This document shows, one piece after another, positions 40,055 through 47,644 of a stretch of DNA of 64,000 bases (position 1 is its first letter; every line of letters begins with the position of its first letter). The notes beneath the pieces are model-generated. The model was not told where the DNA came from. It saw nothing but the letters and a program-made list of their open reading frames with translations, and did not search any database. Source of the stretch: Candidatus Saccharimonadota bacterium (GTDB lineage: Bacteria > Patescibacteriota > Saccharimonadia > Saccharimonadales > Saccharimonadaceae); NCBI GenBank assembly GCA_017552385.1, contig JAFZQB010000013.1, positions 1 through 64,000 of the forward strand. Direction: 5' to 3'. The position numbers and the translations under genes were made by a program.

Positions 40055-41107
40055 TTAGCCCTGGGCTTCTTCGTCGTAGTATTCATACCCGTCGTTTTCT
40101 TCCCAGTCGGCGTACTCAGAGTATTCGCCATCTTCTTCGATGAGGTGCTCCCAGCCGGGGGCATTGTAGGGTGAGTAGGCCCGATCATCGATGACGACAA
40201 GAACGCCGTTAGGTTCATTTTTGTAGATCCACTCGGCGAGCTGCTTGGGGATCCGGATGGATCCGTCGCTGATATGAGCTCCGAGGACCTGGTGGTCTCT
40301 GGATTCATCAAAGTACTCGAGAGTGCTTTGAATGAATATCTTCTCGTTGATATGAACCAGGTAGTAATACTTGGACCATTTTCCCGTATCCTCTTCGTGA
40401 CGACCTTTGATTGATCTTGTACCGAGAGGCGTGAAGTAACCTTTTGATTCGTTGCCCGTGATACAGCTACAGTCAGCAATCAACTTGCCATCGCGATAGA
40501 TGAAGAGATGAGATCCGGTCGCTTCAGGGTTATCTTTGTTGTAGCCGCGGCCACCAAGACAGATATAAATCATGTCTTCGAAGTTGCTTTTACGATCGTA
40601 GATAGCCTGAAGGTTAGCCATATAGTACAGTGTCCAACCCTGGTTATAGGGCCAGTCCGCTGCGCTAAGGCCAAGCTTGGTTGCGGTTTCGTCATTGACG
40701 ACGCCGCTGGGGTAGATACCGTTTTTCAGCTGGAAATCCTTGACGGCTTTGGCTGTTTTGGGGCCAAAGTGACCATCGATTTCTTTTTCGGGGAGAAGCT
40801 CGTGAAGTACGAGACTTTCCTGTACTTTGGTAACCAGACCGGAGTCATGGTCCCAGTAGCTGGGGAAACCGATAGCGTCGGTGCCTTCGGCGTGGGCGGT
40901 CGAGGTAATTATCACGATGATCGCGATAATTGCGAGCGCGATGCCGGCGAGCTGAAGCAGTGTCTTCAGGAGCTTCATGCCATCCTTTTTTCTGGGGTCA
41001 TCATTCCAATGACCGTATGGCCGCCCCTGTTTACCGAAGATCTCGCACGGTATGCGAAACTCCGGCACCTGATACCCTTCATTGAGAATCTGGATCTTCT
41101 TTTCCAT
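40055..41107 (-). CDS. L,D-transpeptidase-like protein with peptidoglycan-binding domain
   Basis: A 350-aa protein. Residues about 1-45 are cytosolic; a hydrophobic segment with an AHA cleavage-like end follows (about 46-72). Then comes a peptidoglycan-binding PGB1-like domain (about 85-150: IDGHFGPKTAKAVKDFQ) and a YkuD-type catalytic domain (about 175-320). YkuD enzymes use SHGCIRL. Here the matching segment is HISDGSIRIP, so the His is Asp and the catalytic Cys is Ser. It may be a binding protein or have altered chemistry. ATG 41107 follows GGGAGGG. Cassette promoter at 41190. Confidence 0.85.
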   Translation of the reverse strand: MEKKIQILNEGYQVPEFRIPCEIFGKQGRPYGHWNDDPRKKDGMKLLKTLLQLAGIALAIIAIIVIITSTAHAEGTDAIGFPSYWDHDSGLVTKVQESLVLHELLPEKEIDGHFGPKTAKAVKDFQLKNGIYPSGVVNDETATKLGLSAADWPYNQGWTLYYMANLQAIYDRKSNFEDMIYICLGGRGYNKDNPEATGSHLFIYRDGKLIADCSCITGNESKGYFTPLGTRSIKGRHEEDTGKWSKYYYLVHINEKIFIQSTLEYFDESRDHQVLGAHISDGSIRIPKQLAEWIYKNEPNGVLVVIDDRAYSPYNAPGWEHLIEEDGEYSEYADWEENDGYEYYDEEAQG

Positions 41108-41189
41108 TTGCAAACCCTCCCTATGCAAATTATTTATTCCTTGACGTATTAAAGGTCGTATCTTGACAGATTTGCCAATATACGGCTTA

Positions 41190-41218
41190 ATTATAGCATA
41201 AACTCTTTAAAAAGTCAA
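41190..41218 (-). promoter_or_regulatory. Cassette-family promoter of the LDT-like gene
   Basis: On the minus strand TTGACTTTTT, TTATGC, TATAAT (41190-41195), spacing 17. Leader about 75 nt. Confidence 0.88.
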
Positions 41219-41230
41219 TACGTATCCCTG

Positions 41231-41296
41231 TTATCTCGGGGCACGGAAGACACCGGCAAAGAAGCCGCAGATAGCTCCAAAGAGATGGCCGAACTT
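41231..41296 (-). pseudogene. Possible remnant of a rhomboid-like C-terminus
   Basis: Immediately after, and shifted one base from, the stop of the gene at 41295, the minus strand reads 21 codons to TAA: KFGHLFGAICGFFAGVFRAP then R. The GHLxGAxxGFxxG pattern resembles the last transmembrane helix of rhomboid proteases. No upstream part of such a gene is present. It could be a degraded remnant or chance. Confidence 0.3.
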
Positions 41297-41627
41297 ACTT
41301 TTTAGATGTAGATTTTTCATCGTTAAGCCCGAATTTCTTGGCGACTACGGAGACGACGGCATCTTTGACTGCGCCGGTTGTGGTTGTGGCGTCTTTTTTC
41401 ATGGTTTTGGCAGCGCTGGTGGCGGTCTTAGAAATGTCGTCGACGGCGTCAGAGGCTTTGTTGACTATAGTATTCCCTTTTTTGGTCATGCGCTCGACTT
41501 GTTTCATGATGTGTTTGGCGTCACGTGAGAGGTCAAGTAGCTTAGTGAGGAGTAAAATCCCGAGAATTAAAAACACAAAAAGTGTTAAGGCGAGGATTGA
41601 AACGATAATCCATTCCGCTGTGTCCAT
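41295..41627 (-). CDS. Small membrane protein, DUF948-like layout
   Basis: A 110-aa protein: one N-terminal hydrophobic helix (about residues 5-28), then a helical segment (LTKLLDLSRDAKHIMKQVERM) and an Ala/Thr/Lys-rich amphipathic tail. This layout is like YtxG/DUF948 or late-embryogenesis-like proteins of Gram-positives, which are stress related, but similarity is only in composition. ATG 41627 follows AAGGAGG by 8 nt and lies 25 nt after galU, so the two are probably an operon. Confidence 0.55.
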   Translation of the reverse strand: MDTAEWIIVSILALTLFVFLILGILLLTKLLDLSRDAKHIMKQVERMTKKGNTIVNKASDAVDDISKTATSAAKTMKKDATTTTGAVKDAVVSVVAKKFGLNDEKSTSKK

Positions 41628-41652
41628 ATTGATTTTACCTCCTTAAGGCTGG

Positions 41653-42528
41653 TTAGTTATTTTTAATGAATTCACGCACGTCCGCTGCGTAAGGCTCATT
41701 ATCCAAGATATATTTAAGCTGAGCAAGGGAGTAATTTTGTGGGTCGCCAGTAGTCATCCAAAGGCCAGAAGTTTGCTTGGCATAGACGCGTTCGGATGGG
41801 ATGAGTTTAGCGATAGCTTCGGCAAGCCAGAGTTCGTTGTCTTTGCCGGTGTTCTCTGGGATGAGATGGGCAAAGATTTCTGGGGTAAGGAGATAGCGGC
41901 CGTAAGAGGCGAGATCTGATGCAGCGTCTTCGGGCGCTGGTTTTTCGACAAGGCCGTGGAGAACCTGGGTTTCTTCATCGTAATCGACGGCAGCATATTT
42001 CTTGATTTCTTCATGTGGAACTAACTGACAACCAATGATAGCGAGCGCATCTTCGTGTTCGTCGAAGGATTCGATAAGATCCTGGACGGCAGAAGGTCCG
42101 AAGACGACATCGTCGGAGTAGATAGCAATAAAGGCTTCGTCTTGGTCGATGAGGCCACGTGCGCTAGCGATTGGAGAACCGTTGCCGTATGGCAGGGTTG
42201 GGTCCTGGGTGATAATAGTAATTTTCGGGAAGGAGAGAACCTTCTCGACGCTTTCGAAGCGGTCTTGTTTGCCCTGTGAATAGAGTTGCTCTTTAGCTTT
42301 TGTAGCTGGGTTATTAAAGTAATCTTCGTAGATGGCTTTTCCTTCTGGGGTGACGACGAGGATGATTTCTTCAATGCCTGCAGTCAAGCACTCTTCAATA
42401 ACAAGTTGGATGACTGGGCGGTTGCCTATAGGAAGCATGCCCTTAGGAATAGTTTTGGTGATTGGCAGGAAGCGGCTGGCGAAGCCGGCGTCGGTGATAA
42501 TAGCCTTGGTGGGGCGTTTGTGTTTCAT
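41653..42528 (-). CDS. galU: UTP-glucose-1-phosphate uridylyltransferase
   Basis: A 291-aa enzyme making UDP-glucose from UTP and glucose-1-phosphate for envelope glycans. It has the nucleotidyltransferase signature near the N-terminus (FASRFLPITKTIPKGMLPI), then VIEECLTAGI, IYSDDVVFG and VEKPAPEDA. In the first loop AGFAS replaces the usual AGLGT; the Arg and downstream Lys remain. ATG 42528 follows AAGGAG. It is followed by the small membrane protein. Confidence 0.93.
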   Translation of the reverse strand: MKHKRPTKAIITDAGFASRFLPITKTIPKGMLPIGNRPVIQLVIEECLTAGIEEIILVVTPEGKAIYEDYFNNPATKAKEQLYSQGKQDRFESVEKVLSFPKITIITQDPTLPYGNGSPIASARGLIDQDEAFIAIYSDDVVFGPSAVQDLIESFDEHEDALAIIGCQLVPHEEIKKYAAVDYDEETQVLHGLVEKPAPEDAASDLASYGRYLLTPEIFAHLIPENTGKDNELWLAEAIAKLIPSERVYAKQTSGLWMTTGDPQNYSLAQLKYILDNEPYAADVREFIKNN

Positions 42529-42558
42529 ATAATAACTCCTTGAGCCTCTATTTTAACA

Positions 42559-43185
42559 TTACTTAGAACGCTTGACAACTTTTTTGCCCTGGCGACGCTT
42601 GCGAGTTTTGGCAGCGAGTGCTGCTGATTCGCGGCGCGCGATGCGGTCTTCGATTTTCTGGGCGCGGTTGTGGACGCCGTAGAAGAGGCTACAGGTGCCG
42701 ACGATCATTAGATAGACACCAAAGAAGCGAACAAAGTATTCGCTAGAATTAAAGACGACAATGCCTATGATTGCGCCGATCATACCACTGAAGACCCATG
42801 TGAAACGGTCTGTTGGGTCAACTGTAGAGCGGAAGCCAGCAATGATTTCAAAGAAACCGCGTAGGAAGGTGTAAGCGGCAATAATATAAAGATGCCAAGT
42901 GGTATTTTGCGTGATAGTGAATAGCAGGGCAAGGGCTACAACTGCGTCGATGATAGCGAGGGAGACGGAGATGGCCCAGCCGGTTTTTTGACGAGCGCGG
43001 TAGAGTGCGTTGATAAACTCGATGATAGAGAAAGAGAGTAGGAAGATGCCGACGAGCGTAATCATATAGGGGAAATCTTGACGCATGTTGAATAATGCAA
43101 TCGCACCAAAGACTAGGGCGACTAGACCTCTTGTGATGAAGAGCAGCCAGTGGCTATCGATAAACTTACGGTTGATATGTGCCAT
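42559..43185 (-). CDS. HdeD/DUF308-family membrane protein
   Basis: A 208-aa protein with about six hydrophobic helices in three similar pairs, the hallmark of the HdeD/DUF308 family (ITRGLVALVFGAIALF, FLLSFSIIEFINALY, FLRGFFEIIAGF). HdeD in E. coli is linked to acid resistance; most homologues are uncharacterised. The C-terminal 35 residues are strongly basic and cytosolic. ATG 43185 follows AAGGAGG. It lies between the PsbP-like gene and galU on the same strand. Confidence 0.8.
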   Translation of the reverse strand: MAHINRKFIDSHWLLFITRGLVALVFGAIALFNMRQDFPYMITLVGIFLLSFSIIEFINALYRARQKTGWAISVSLAIIDAVVALALLFTITQNTTWHLYIIAAYTFLRGFFEIIAGFRSTVDPTDRFTWVFSGMIGAIIGIVVFNSSEYFVRFFGVYLMIVGTCSLFYGVHNRAQKIEDRIARRESAALAAKTRKRRQGKKVVKRSK

Positions 43186-43202
43186 TTAATCCTCCTTATT
43201 GA

Positions 43203-43952
43203 TTATTCGTTGAATGTTACGGATTCTAGAATATGTGAAAAATCTTCGCGATAGATTTCGGCGTCGGTTTCTAGGGTTATGGTTTTATCGCGAATTTTGA
43301 AGATGACGATTGATCCAATAAGGTTGTTTGGCAAGGTGCCATCATAGCGATTAGCTGTGGTAGTATGAAGGGTGATAACAGACGAGGTTAGCTTGCCTGA
43401 AGTCACAAGGCCTTTATAGCGGTTATCGGCTGCTTCGAAGGACTCCGATTTGATATTGACGCGGAGAGAAAAGACGGTGTCGTTAGCAATCGGTGGAACT
43501 TCCATTGGGTAGAAATAAGCCTCGAAGTCCCCGCCTCTTACCGCGTCTTTGGCTACGTAAACACTCCAGGTTTTAGGATATTTGAAGCTGACTGCTCCGT
43601 AGTCGTCTGGGCCCGTGAAGTTTGAGTAAGGCTCTTTTTCTCGCTCGGTAAACTTTGCTTCGAGTTCGTCGGTGATTTCCTTCTCGCGGGCGATTAGGGC
43701 GCTGGCGACTTGAGAGTCGACATCTGCTTGGGCGATTTCGTATTCGTTATAAAAGTAGACGGCGAGCAATAATGCGCCGACTAGCAGTAGGGACAACAAA
43801 ATAATGGCGATAGTTTTGACGAGCGAACTACGCACGCTTTTCTCTAATTTGGCGACGCCAGAAGGTGCGACAGTGGGGCGGGCGGGCATGCCTGGGACGG
43901 TAGGCTGTGGGGAAGAAATTGGAGGCATAGAAGAAGTAGGTTGGTTAAACAT
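43203..43952 (-). CDS. Membrane-anchored PsbP-like protein
   Basis: A 249-aa protein. Pro-rich start (about 1-30), a membrane helix (about 42-68), a short coiled coil, and a C-terminal domain of about 140 residues opening with VSFKYPKTWSVYV and closing with ILESVTF, the pattern of PsbP-like or PsbP-related extracytoplasmic domains. Such domains are common in Gram-positives, with unknown ligands. ATG 43952 lies 6 nt after TGC-TAATAT, so it is predicted leaderless. The next gene downstream is the HdeD-like one, 17 nt away. Confidence 0.72.
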   Translation of the reverse strand: MFNQPTSSMPPISSPQPTVPGMPARPTVAPSGVAKLEKSVRSSLVKTIAIILLSLLLVGALLLAVYFYNEYEIAQADVDSQVASALIAREKEITDELEAKFTEREKEPYSNFTGPDDYGAVSFKYPKTWSVYVAKDAVRGGDFEAYFYPMEVPPIANDTVFSLRVNIKSESFEAADNRYKGLVTSGKLTSSVITLHTTTANRYDGTLPNNLIGSIVIFKIRDKTITLETDAEIYREDFSHILESVTFNE

Positions 43953-43975
43953 ACTTCAATATTAGCATAATTATT

Positions 43976-44161
43976 TTATTTTGTGAAATCTTTATTTATA
44001 ATTTCGATATGATTTTTTAGTTCGTCTAAGTCTTTTTCGATTTCTTTGGCGAGATTAAAAGCTTCTTTGTATTTCGTTTCTGCTTCGTCGAGATTAAAGT
44101 CGTCCGAATAGAACCATTGAGTGGCGGTGTTTAGTTTGGTGATTTTATCGTTTATGGACAT
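43976..44161 (-). CDS. xseB: Exodeoxyribonuclease VII small subunit
   Basis: A 61-aa protein of near-normal length for XseB. It shows the two-helix pattern ITKLNTATQWFYSDDFNLDEAETKYKE-like split as a short helix, a turn around DDFNLDEA, and a second helix with KEIEKDLDE. It partners with XseA to degrade single-stranded DNA. The ATG at 44161 overlaps the end of xseA by 17 nt; AAAGGTAGAAA precedes it. Confidence 0.88.
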   Translation of the reverse strand: MSINDKITKLNTATQWFYSDDFNLDEAETKYKEAFNLAKEIEKDLDELKNHIEIINKDFTK

Positions 44162-45236
44162 TTTCTACCTTTGCTTCGATTAATTTATCATGGGTGGTGA
44201 TTGTGATCTTGCTTCCCGGGGAGAGGTTACCGGACAATATAGCATAACCTTGTTTCAAGACGTGCTCTGGGTTAAGCGAAAGGAGCAATTTTTGCTGATT
44301 TCTGAGCTCGTTTTTCGCATTTTCGATACGCGCTTCAATAATGCCACTAATAGAGGTGATGGCAGAAATGTTGGTGGATTTTAAAGTATCGGTATAATGA
44401 ACAATAAATTGGGCTACGTGCGATAAATTGTCATGGATGTTAGCAATTTCGGCGACCTTGTCGCGAGTGAGCATTTCGGCGGCATTGGTGGGTGTACTAG
44501 CGCGAATGTCGGCGGCTAAATCGGCGAGTGATTCGTCGATCTCATGACCGATGCCGGTAATGATAGGAATGCGAGAGCTGGCGATTTTGCGGGCGAGTGA
44601 TTCGTCATTGAAAACAGCGAGGTCATCTTTAGAACCGCCACCGCGGACGATGGCAATGATATCAACGGCTCCTTCTTCGTTAAAATAGTCGAGGGCTTTG
44701 CAAATTTCGTCGGAAGCAGAGAGGCCCTGCACGCCGCAGTTAGCTACTTTGAGTGTAAGCCCGCCCCAGCGATTATTGAGGATCCTGCAAAAGTCAGCAT
44801 ATCCAGCGGCGGTGGTGGAAGAGATAATACCGATTGTTTGGAGATTGTCTGGGATGGGGCGTTTCTTGGCTGGATTGAACAAGCCTTCTTTACTTAGCTT
44901 TTCTTTTAGCATTTCAAAGGCTTTTTTGATGCTTCCCTCTCCTACGGGCATGATTTTTTGAATAGTGATGGAAAAACGTCCGGCTTTGGTGAGGTGCGGT
45001 GTACCACGAACCACGATTTTCATACCTTCTTCTGGAGGGGTGCGTAATTGGAAAACCGTAGTGAAGCAATTAACGGTGCTCTCTTCGTCTTTAAGGTCGA
45101 AGAATACCCACTTGTTTTTGCTAGTTTTAATGCTAGACACTTCGCCCTCGATTTCGACAGTTGGGAAGGCATAATTCAAGGTCTGATTGACGACTTCTAA
45201 GAATTCAGAAACAGAGAAACGGGGGGTGAGATCCAT
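44145..45236 (-). CDS. xseA: Exodeoxyribonuclease VII large subunit
   Basis: A 363-aa subunit, short compared with about 400-460 in many bacteria. The N-terminal OB-fold contains VEIEGEVSSIK...WVFFDLKDE. The catalytic core includes VRGGGSKDDLAVFNDE, ITGIGHEIDESLADLAAD and RASTPTNAAEML. The C-terminal coiled coil is shortened and the end is followed by xseB. ATG 45236 lies 6 nt after TGT-TATTAT, with no ribosome site, predicting leaderless mRNA. Longer upstream frames would cross the divergent promoter. Confidence 0.93.
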   Translation of the reverse strand: MDLTPRFSVSEFLEVVNQTLNYAFPTVEIEGEVSSIKTSKNKWVFFDLKDEESTVNCFTTVFQLRTPPEEGMKIVVRGTPHLTKAGRFSITIQKIMPVGEGSIKKAFEMLKEKLSKEGLFNPAKKRPIPDNLQTIGIISSTTAAGYADFCRILNNRWGGLTLKVANCGVQGLSASDEICKALDYFNEEGAVDIIAIVRGGGSKDDLAVFNDESLARKIASSRIPIITGIGHEIDESLADLAADIRASTPTNAAEMLTRDKVAEIANIHDNLSHVAQFIVHYTDTLKSTNISAITSISGIIEARIENAKNELRNQQKLLLSLNPEHVLKQGYAILSGNLSPGSKITITTHDKLIEAKVENVHKR

Positions 45237-45242
45237 GTAAAT

Positions 45243-45264
45243 ATAATAACATATGTGGTATAAT
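45243..45264. promoter_or_regulatory. Overlapping divergent leaderless promoters
   Basis: Minus strand: TATTAT (45243-45248), 6 nt to xseA ATG. Plus strand: TGG-TATAAT (45259-45264), 6 nt to ATG 45271. The two start codons are only 34 bp apart, leaving no room for conventional leaders on either side. Confidence 0.65.
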
Positions 45265-45270
45265 TTGGTT

Positions 45271-46374
45271 ATGAAATACTTGGCAGTGCTAGGGCGACTT
45301 CCGAAGTTGTCGCTAGCTGAACTTGAGAGTTTGTATGACAATGTTGAGCCGCATGGGCATGAGCTTGCTACTTTTGAATGTGCTAATGAGCCAGAGTTAA
45401 AAAGGCTTGGCGGATCTTTGAAACTCGCAGAAGAGCTGCCAGAAGGCTTTAATTATTTGATTGATTCGCTTGCGGAGTTGCCTGACGGCAAGATCACGCT
45501 TGGCGTTTCCGATTTTCGTCGTGGAGCATCGCCACACAAAGCGCAAGGCGAGGCTTTGAAATTAAAAAAGATTTTGCAGAGGAGAGGGCGTTCTGTTCGG
45601 GTCCTAGAAAATAAAACTGCCGTATTGTCAACGGCTACGTCGCACCATAATCAACTTGCAGAAAAGAAAAATCATGTTGAAATTATAATGACAGATTTTG
45701 GTAATTACAACTTGATTGGCGTGCAGAATATTTCCGAATATGCAAAACGAGATCAGGCTAGACCTGCTAGAGACGCTAAAGTAGGAATGTTGCCTCCAAA
45801 ATTGGCGCAGATTCTGATTAATCTCTGTGGGCCGTTAGATGACGGTTCGCGCGTGCTTGACCCGTTTTGCGGTACCGGCGTGGTGCTTCAAGAAGCTTTC
45901 TTAATGGGGTATTTGCCATACGGAACCGATTTGTCGGAGCGGATGGTAGATTATACAAAACGAAATCTGGACTGGATTGGTTGCAAAGACTATAAGGCGG
46001 AATGCGGCGACGCGATGAACTATAGTTGGGGTGAGGAAATTAACGCAGTAGCAGCTGAGGCGTTCTTAGGACAACCGATGAGCCAACCGCCGGCAGATAC
46101 CAAGCTGAAGCAAGAGAAGATGCGCTGTAAAGACATTCTTATAGGCTTTTTAAAAAATCTATATAGTCAAATTGATAGCGGAACGCCAGTGGTAGTGGCT
46201 GTTCCGGCTTGGTTAAGGCCTTCTGGTGAATATTCTAGATTAAATCTCCTTGACGAGGCGGAGAATCTGGGGTATAATGTGAAAAAGTTTATTAACTTGG
46301 GTCAGAAAGACCTTCTTTATTTCAGAGAAGGACAAGTCGTGGCTCGAGAGATAATAGTATTAAGGAAGAAATAA
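45271..46374 (+). CDS. Trm11/TRMG10-like RNA methyltransferase
   Basis: A 367-aa protein. An N-terminal region (about 1-150) may include a THUMP-like RNA-binding part. The methyltransferase domain has VLDPFCGTGVVLQEAFLMGY (SAM-binding), a GTDLSERMVDY strand and a GDAMNYSW segment. Where Trm11 and related enzymes have (N/D)PPY, this has AEAFLGQPMSQPP, so the catalytic motif IV is divergent. ATG 45271 lies 6 nt after TATAAT. rpmA follows after 1 nt, suggesting co-transcription. Likely a tRNA base methyltransferase or a related enzyme with altered activity. Confidence 0.75.
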   Translation: MKYLAVLGRLPKLSLAELESLYDNVEPHGHELATFECANEPELKRLGGSLKLAEELPEGFNYLIDSLAELPDGKITLGVSDFRRGASPHKAQGEALKLKKILQRRGRSVRVLENKTAVLSTATSHHNQLAEKKNHVEIIMTDFGNYNLIGVQNISEYAKRDQARPARDAKVGMLPPKLAQILINLCGPLDDGSRVLDPFCGTGVVLQEAFLMGYLPYGTDLSERMVDYTKRNLDWIGCKDYKAECGDAMNYSWGEEINAVAAEAFLGQPMSQPPADTKLKQEKMRCKDILIGFLKNLYSQIDSGTPVVVAVPAWLRPSGEYSRLNLLDEAENLGYNVKKFINLGQKDLLYFREGQVVAREIIVLRKK

Positions 46375-46375
46375 A

Positions 46376-46648
46376 ATGTCACATGTCAAAGCGGGTGGAA
46401 CCGCTAAGAACGTCCACAACAATGCCGGCCAACGTCTTGGTGTCAAGCGCTTTGGCGGTCAAAAAGTAAAGGCTGGTGAAGTACTCGTGCGCCAAACTGG
46501 TTCAACTAAGCTTGCTGGTGAGGGTACTTATATGTCCCGTAATTATACGATTCATGCTGCAAAAGATGGCGTGGTTACCTTCGTTAAGACGAAGAAGAGC
46601 CACTTCTCTGGCAAGTCCGTCCCTCGCGTAAGAGTTGAGGTAAGATAA
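46376..46648 (+). CDS. rpmA: 50S ribosomal protein bL27
   Basis: A 90-aa protein. It matches bL27 (SHVKAGGTAKNVHNNAGQRL, then GVKRFGGQKVKAGEVLVRQ and the VRVEV end). bL27's N-terminus reaches the peptidyl transferase centre. No cleavable N-terminal extension, as seen in Firmicutes, is present. It begins 1 nt after the methyltransferase stop. Its usual neighbours rplU and obgE are absent. Confidence 0.97.
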   Translation: MSHVKAGGTAKNVHNNAGQRLGVKRFGGQKVKAGEVLVRQTGSTKLAGEGTYMSRNYTIHAAKDGVVTFVKTKKSHFSGKSVPRVRVEVR

Positions 46649-46652
46649 TTCA

Positions 46653-46676
46653 AAGCTCCTCTAGAGGAGCTTTTTT
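46653..46676 (+). terminator. Terminator of the methyltransferase-rpmA unit
   Basis: AAGCTCCT, CTAG, AGGAGCTT, then TTTT. Confidence 0.9.
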
Positions 46677-46683
46677 GTGCATG

Positions 46684-46708
46684 AAAATACCCCGCTAGAA
46701 AAGCGGGG
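46684..46708 (-). terminator. Terminator of the gene at 46719
   Basis: On the minus strand CCCCGCT, TTTCT, AGCGGGG, TATTTT. Confidence 0.8.
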
Positions 46709-46718
46709 CGGTGATAGA

Positions 46719-47030
46719 TTAGGAGTTGTCGGTATTGTTTAGGATACCATGGCGTCTGGCAGCGTAATTGTTTCGGATGGTGAGAAGCTGTTGTTCGCGT
46801 ATTCTGCGTGCTTGGTCGATTTCTTTCCCGAAACGATCCATTTGTTCTTTACCTGTAGTGATTTCCTTCGAGAGATCAGATGGCATGTATTGTTCGAATA
46901 AGCGGTCTATGGTGTCGTTGTATTGCTTGCGAATCCGTTCTGTCTCCTCATAATATTCTTTGTCGTTTTTAAATAAGAGATATTTTCTTTTGAAATAGAG
47001 AATGACTTTTCGCAGCAGTTTGGGGATCAT
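46719..47030 (-). CDS. Small basic coiled-coil protein (paralogue of 47180)
   Basis: A 103-aa protein, highly charged and helical throughout. It begins with a basic amphipathic stretch (MIPKLLRKVILYFKRKYL), then a heptad-like region with many Glu, Arg and Tyr, ending polar. The gene at 47180 has a similar plan and size, and the two adjacent cassettes look like diverged copies. No family known. ATG 47030 follows AGGAGG. Own promoter and terminator. Confidence 0.58.
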   Translation of the reverse strand: MIPKLLRKVILYFKRKYLLFKNDKEYYEETERIRKQYNDTIDRLFEQYMPSDLSKEITTGKEQMDRFGKEIDQARRIREQQLLTIRNNYAARRHGILNNTDNS

Positions 47031-47083
47031 TACTGTTGAACCTCCTAACTTGTAAAGTACATCAGCGGGGACTAGATATATTA

Positions 47084-47111
47084 ATTATAACATATATTCA
47101 TAAAAACACAA
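47084..47111 (-). promoter_or_regulatory. Promoter of the gene at 46719
   Basis: On the minus strand TTGTGT (47106-47111), 16 bp, TATAAT (47084-47089), TATGT before the -10. Confidence 0.65.
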
Positions 47112-47127
47112 CTGGCGGGCTACATAA

Positions 47128-47152
47128 GAATACCCCGCTTTTGGGGCGGGGC
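47128..47152 (-). terminator. Terminator of the gene at 47180
   Basis: On the minus strand CCCCGC, CCCAAAA, GCGGGG, then TATTC. The T-run is weak. Confidence 0.65.
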
Positions 47153-47179
47153 GAAAAATGTTTGATGGTTAGATAGCTT

Positions 47180-47518
47180 TCAGGAGCCGCCGTATGCCTG
47201 TTTGATACGTTCTGCTCTTCGTCCGTAGTTTTCCCTGACTTCTTTGATTTTTTGATCTGTAAGTGCTAGCGCGCGTCGAGAATCGCGTTCGGATTCGTTT
47301 GTCGCGGCGTCGGCTTCTGGCCCAACGACGGTGCCGATTTCCTTGAGTTTTTCGTTGTAGGCCTTCAGTATGCTTTCGCACTCTTTTTCATAGTCATCTT
47401 TGATTCCTTTTACGAGCCTTTCGCATTCTTCATAGTTGCGCTTTAATTCTTCTCTAAGCTGTTTTCTTCGTCGTATAGTTTGGATTATAGAGCGAAATAA
47501 ACGACGTAAACAAGTCAT
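47180..47518 (-). CDS. Small basic coiled-coil protein (paralogue of 46719)
   Basis: A 112-aa protein starting with a basic stretch (MTCLRRLFRSIIQTIRRRKQ), then a helical Glu/Lys/Arg-rich region with a short Gly/Pro break near residue 65, ending RRAERIKQAYGGS. Composition and layout mirror the neighbour at 46719; weak identity suggests an old duplication. ATG 47518 follows GAAGG. Own promoter. Function unknown; a membrane-surface or nucleic-acid-binding helix bundle are both possible. Confidence 0.58.
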   Translation of the reverse strand: MTCLRRLFRSIIQTIRRRKQLREELKRNYEECERLVKGIKDDYEKECESILKAYNEKLKEIGTVVGPEADAATNESERDSRRALALTDQKIKEVRENYGRRAERIKQAYGGS

Positions 47519-47564
47519 ATTCTAACCTTCTTTCTAAAGTGCTTTACCGATGGTAGATGGTTAT

Positions 47565-47593
47565 ATTATAACATTTTTCCTGCTGATAGGCAA
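47565..47593 (-). promoter_or_regulatory. Promoter of the gene at 47180
   Basis: On the minus strand TTGCCT (47588-47593), 17 bp, TATAAT (47565-47570). Confidence 0.7.
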
Positions 47594-47626
47594 TAAAACA
47601 CCCCGCAAAGCGAAAGCTTCGCGGGG
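47594..47626 (-). terminator. Terminator of the gene at 47645
   Basis: On the minus strand CCCCGCGAAGC, TTTC, GCTTTGCGGGG (one mismatch), TGTTTT. Confidence 0.88.
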
Positions 47627-47644
47627 TTGGGGTGAAGGGAGAGG

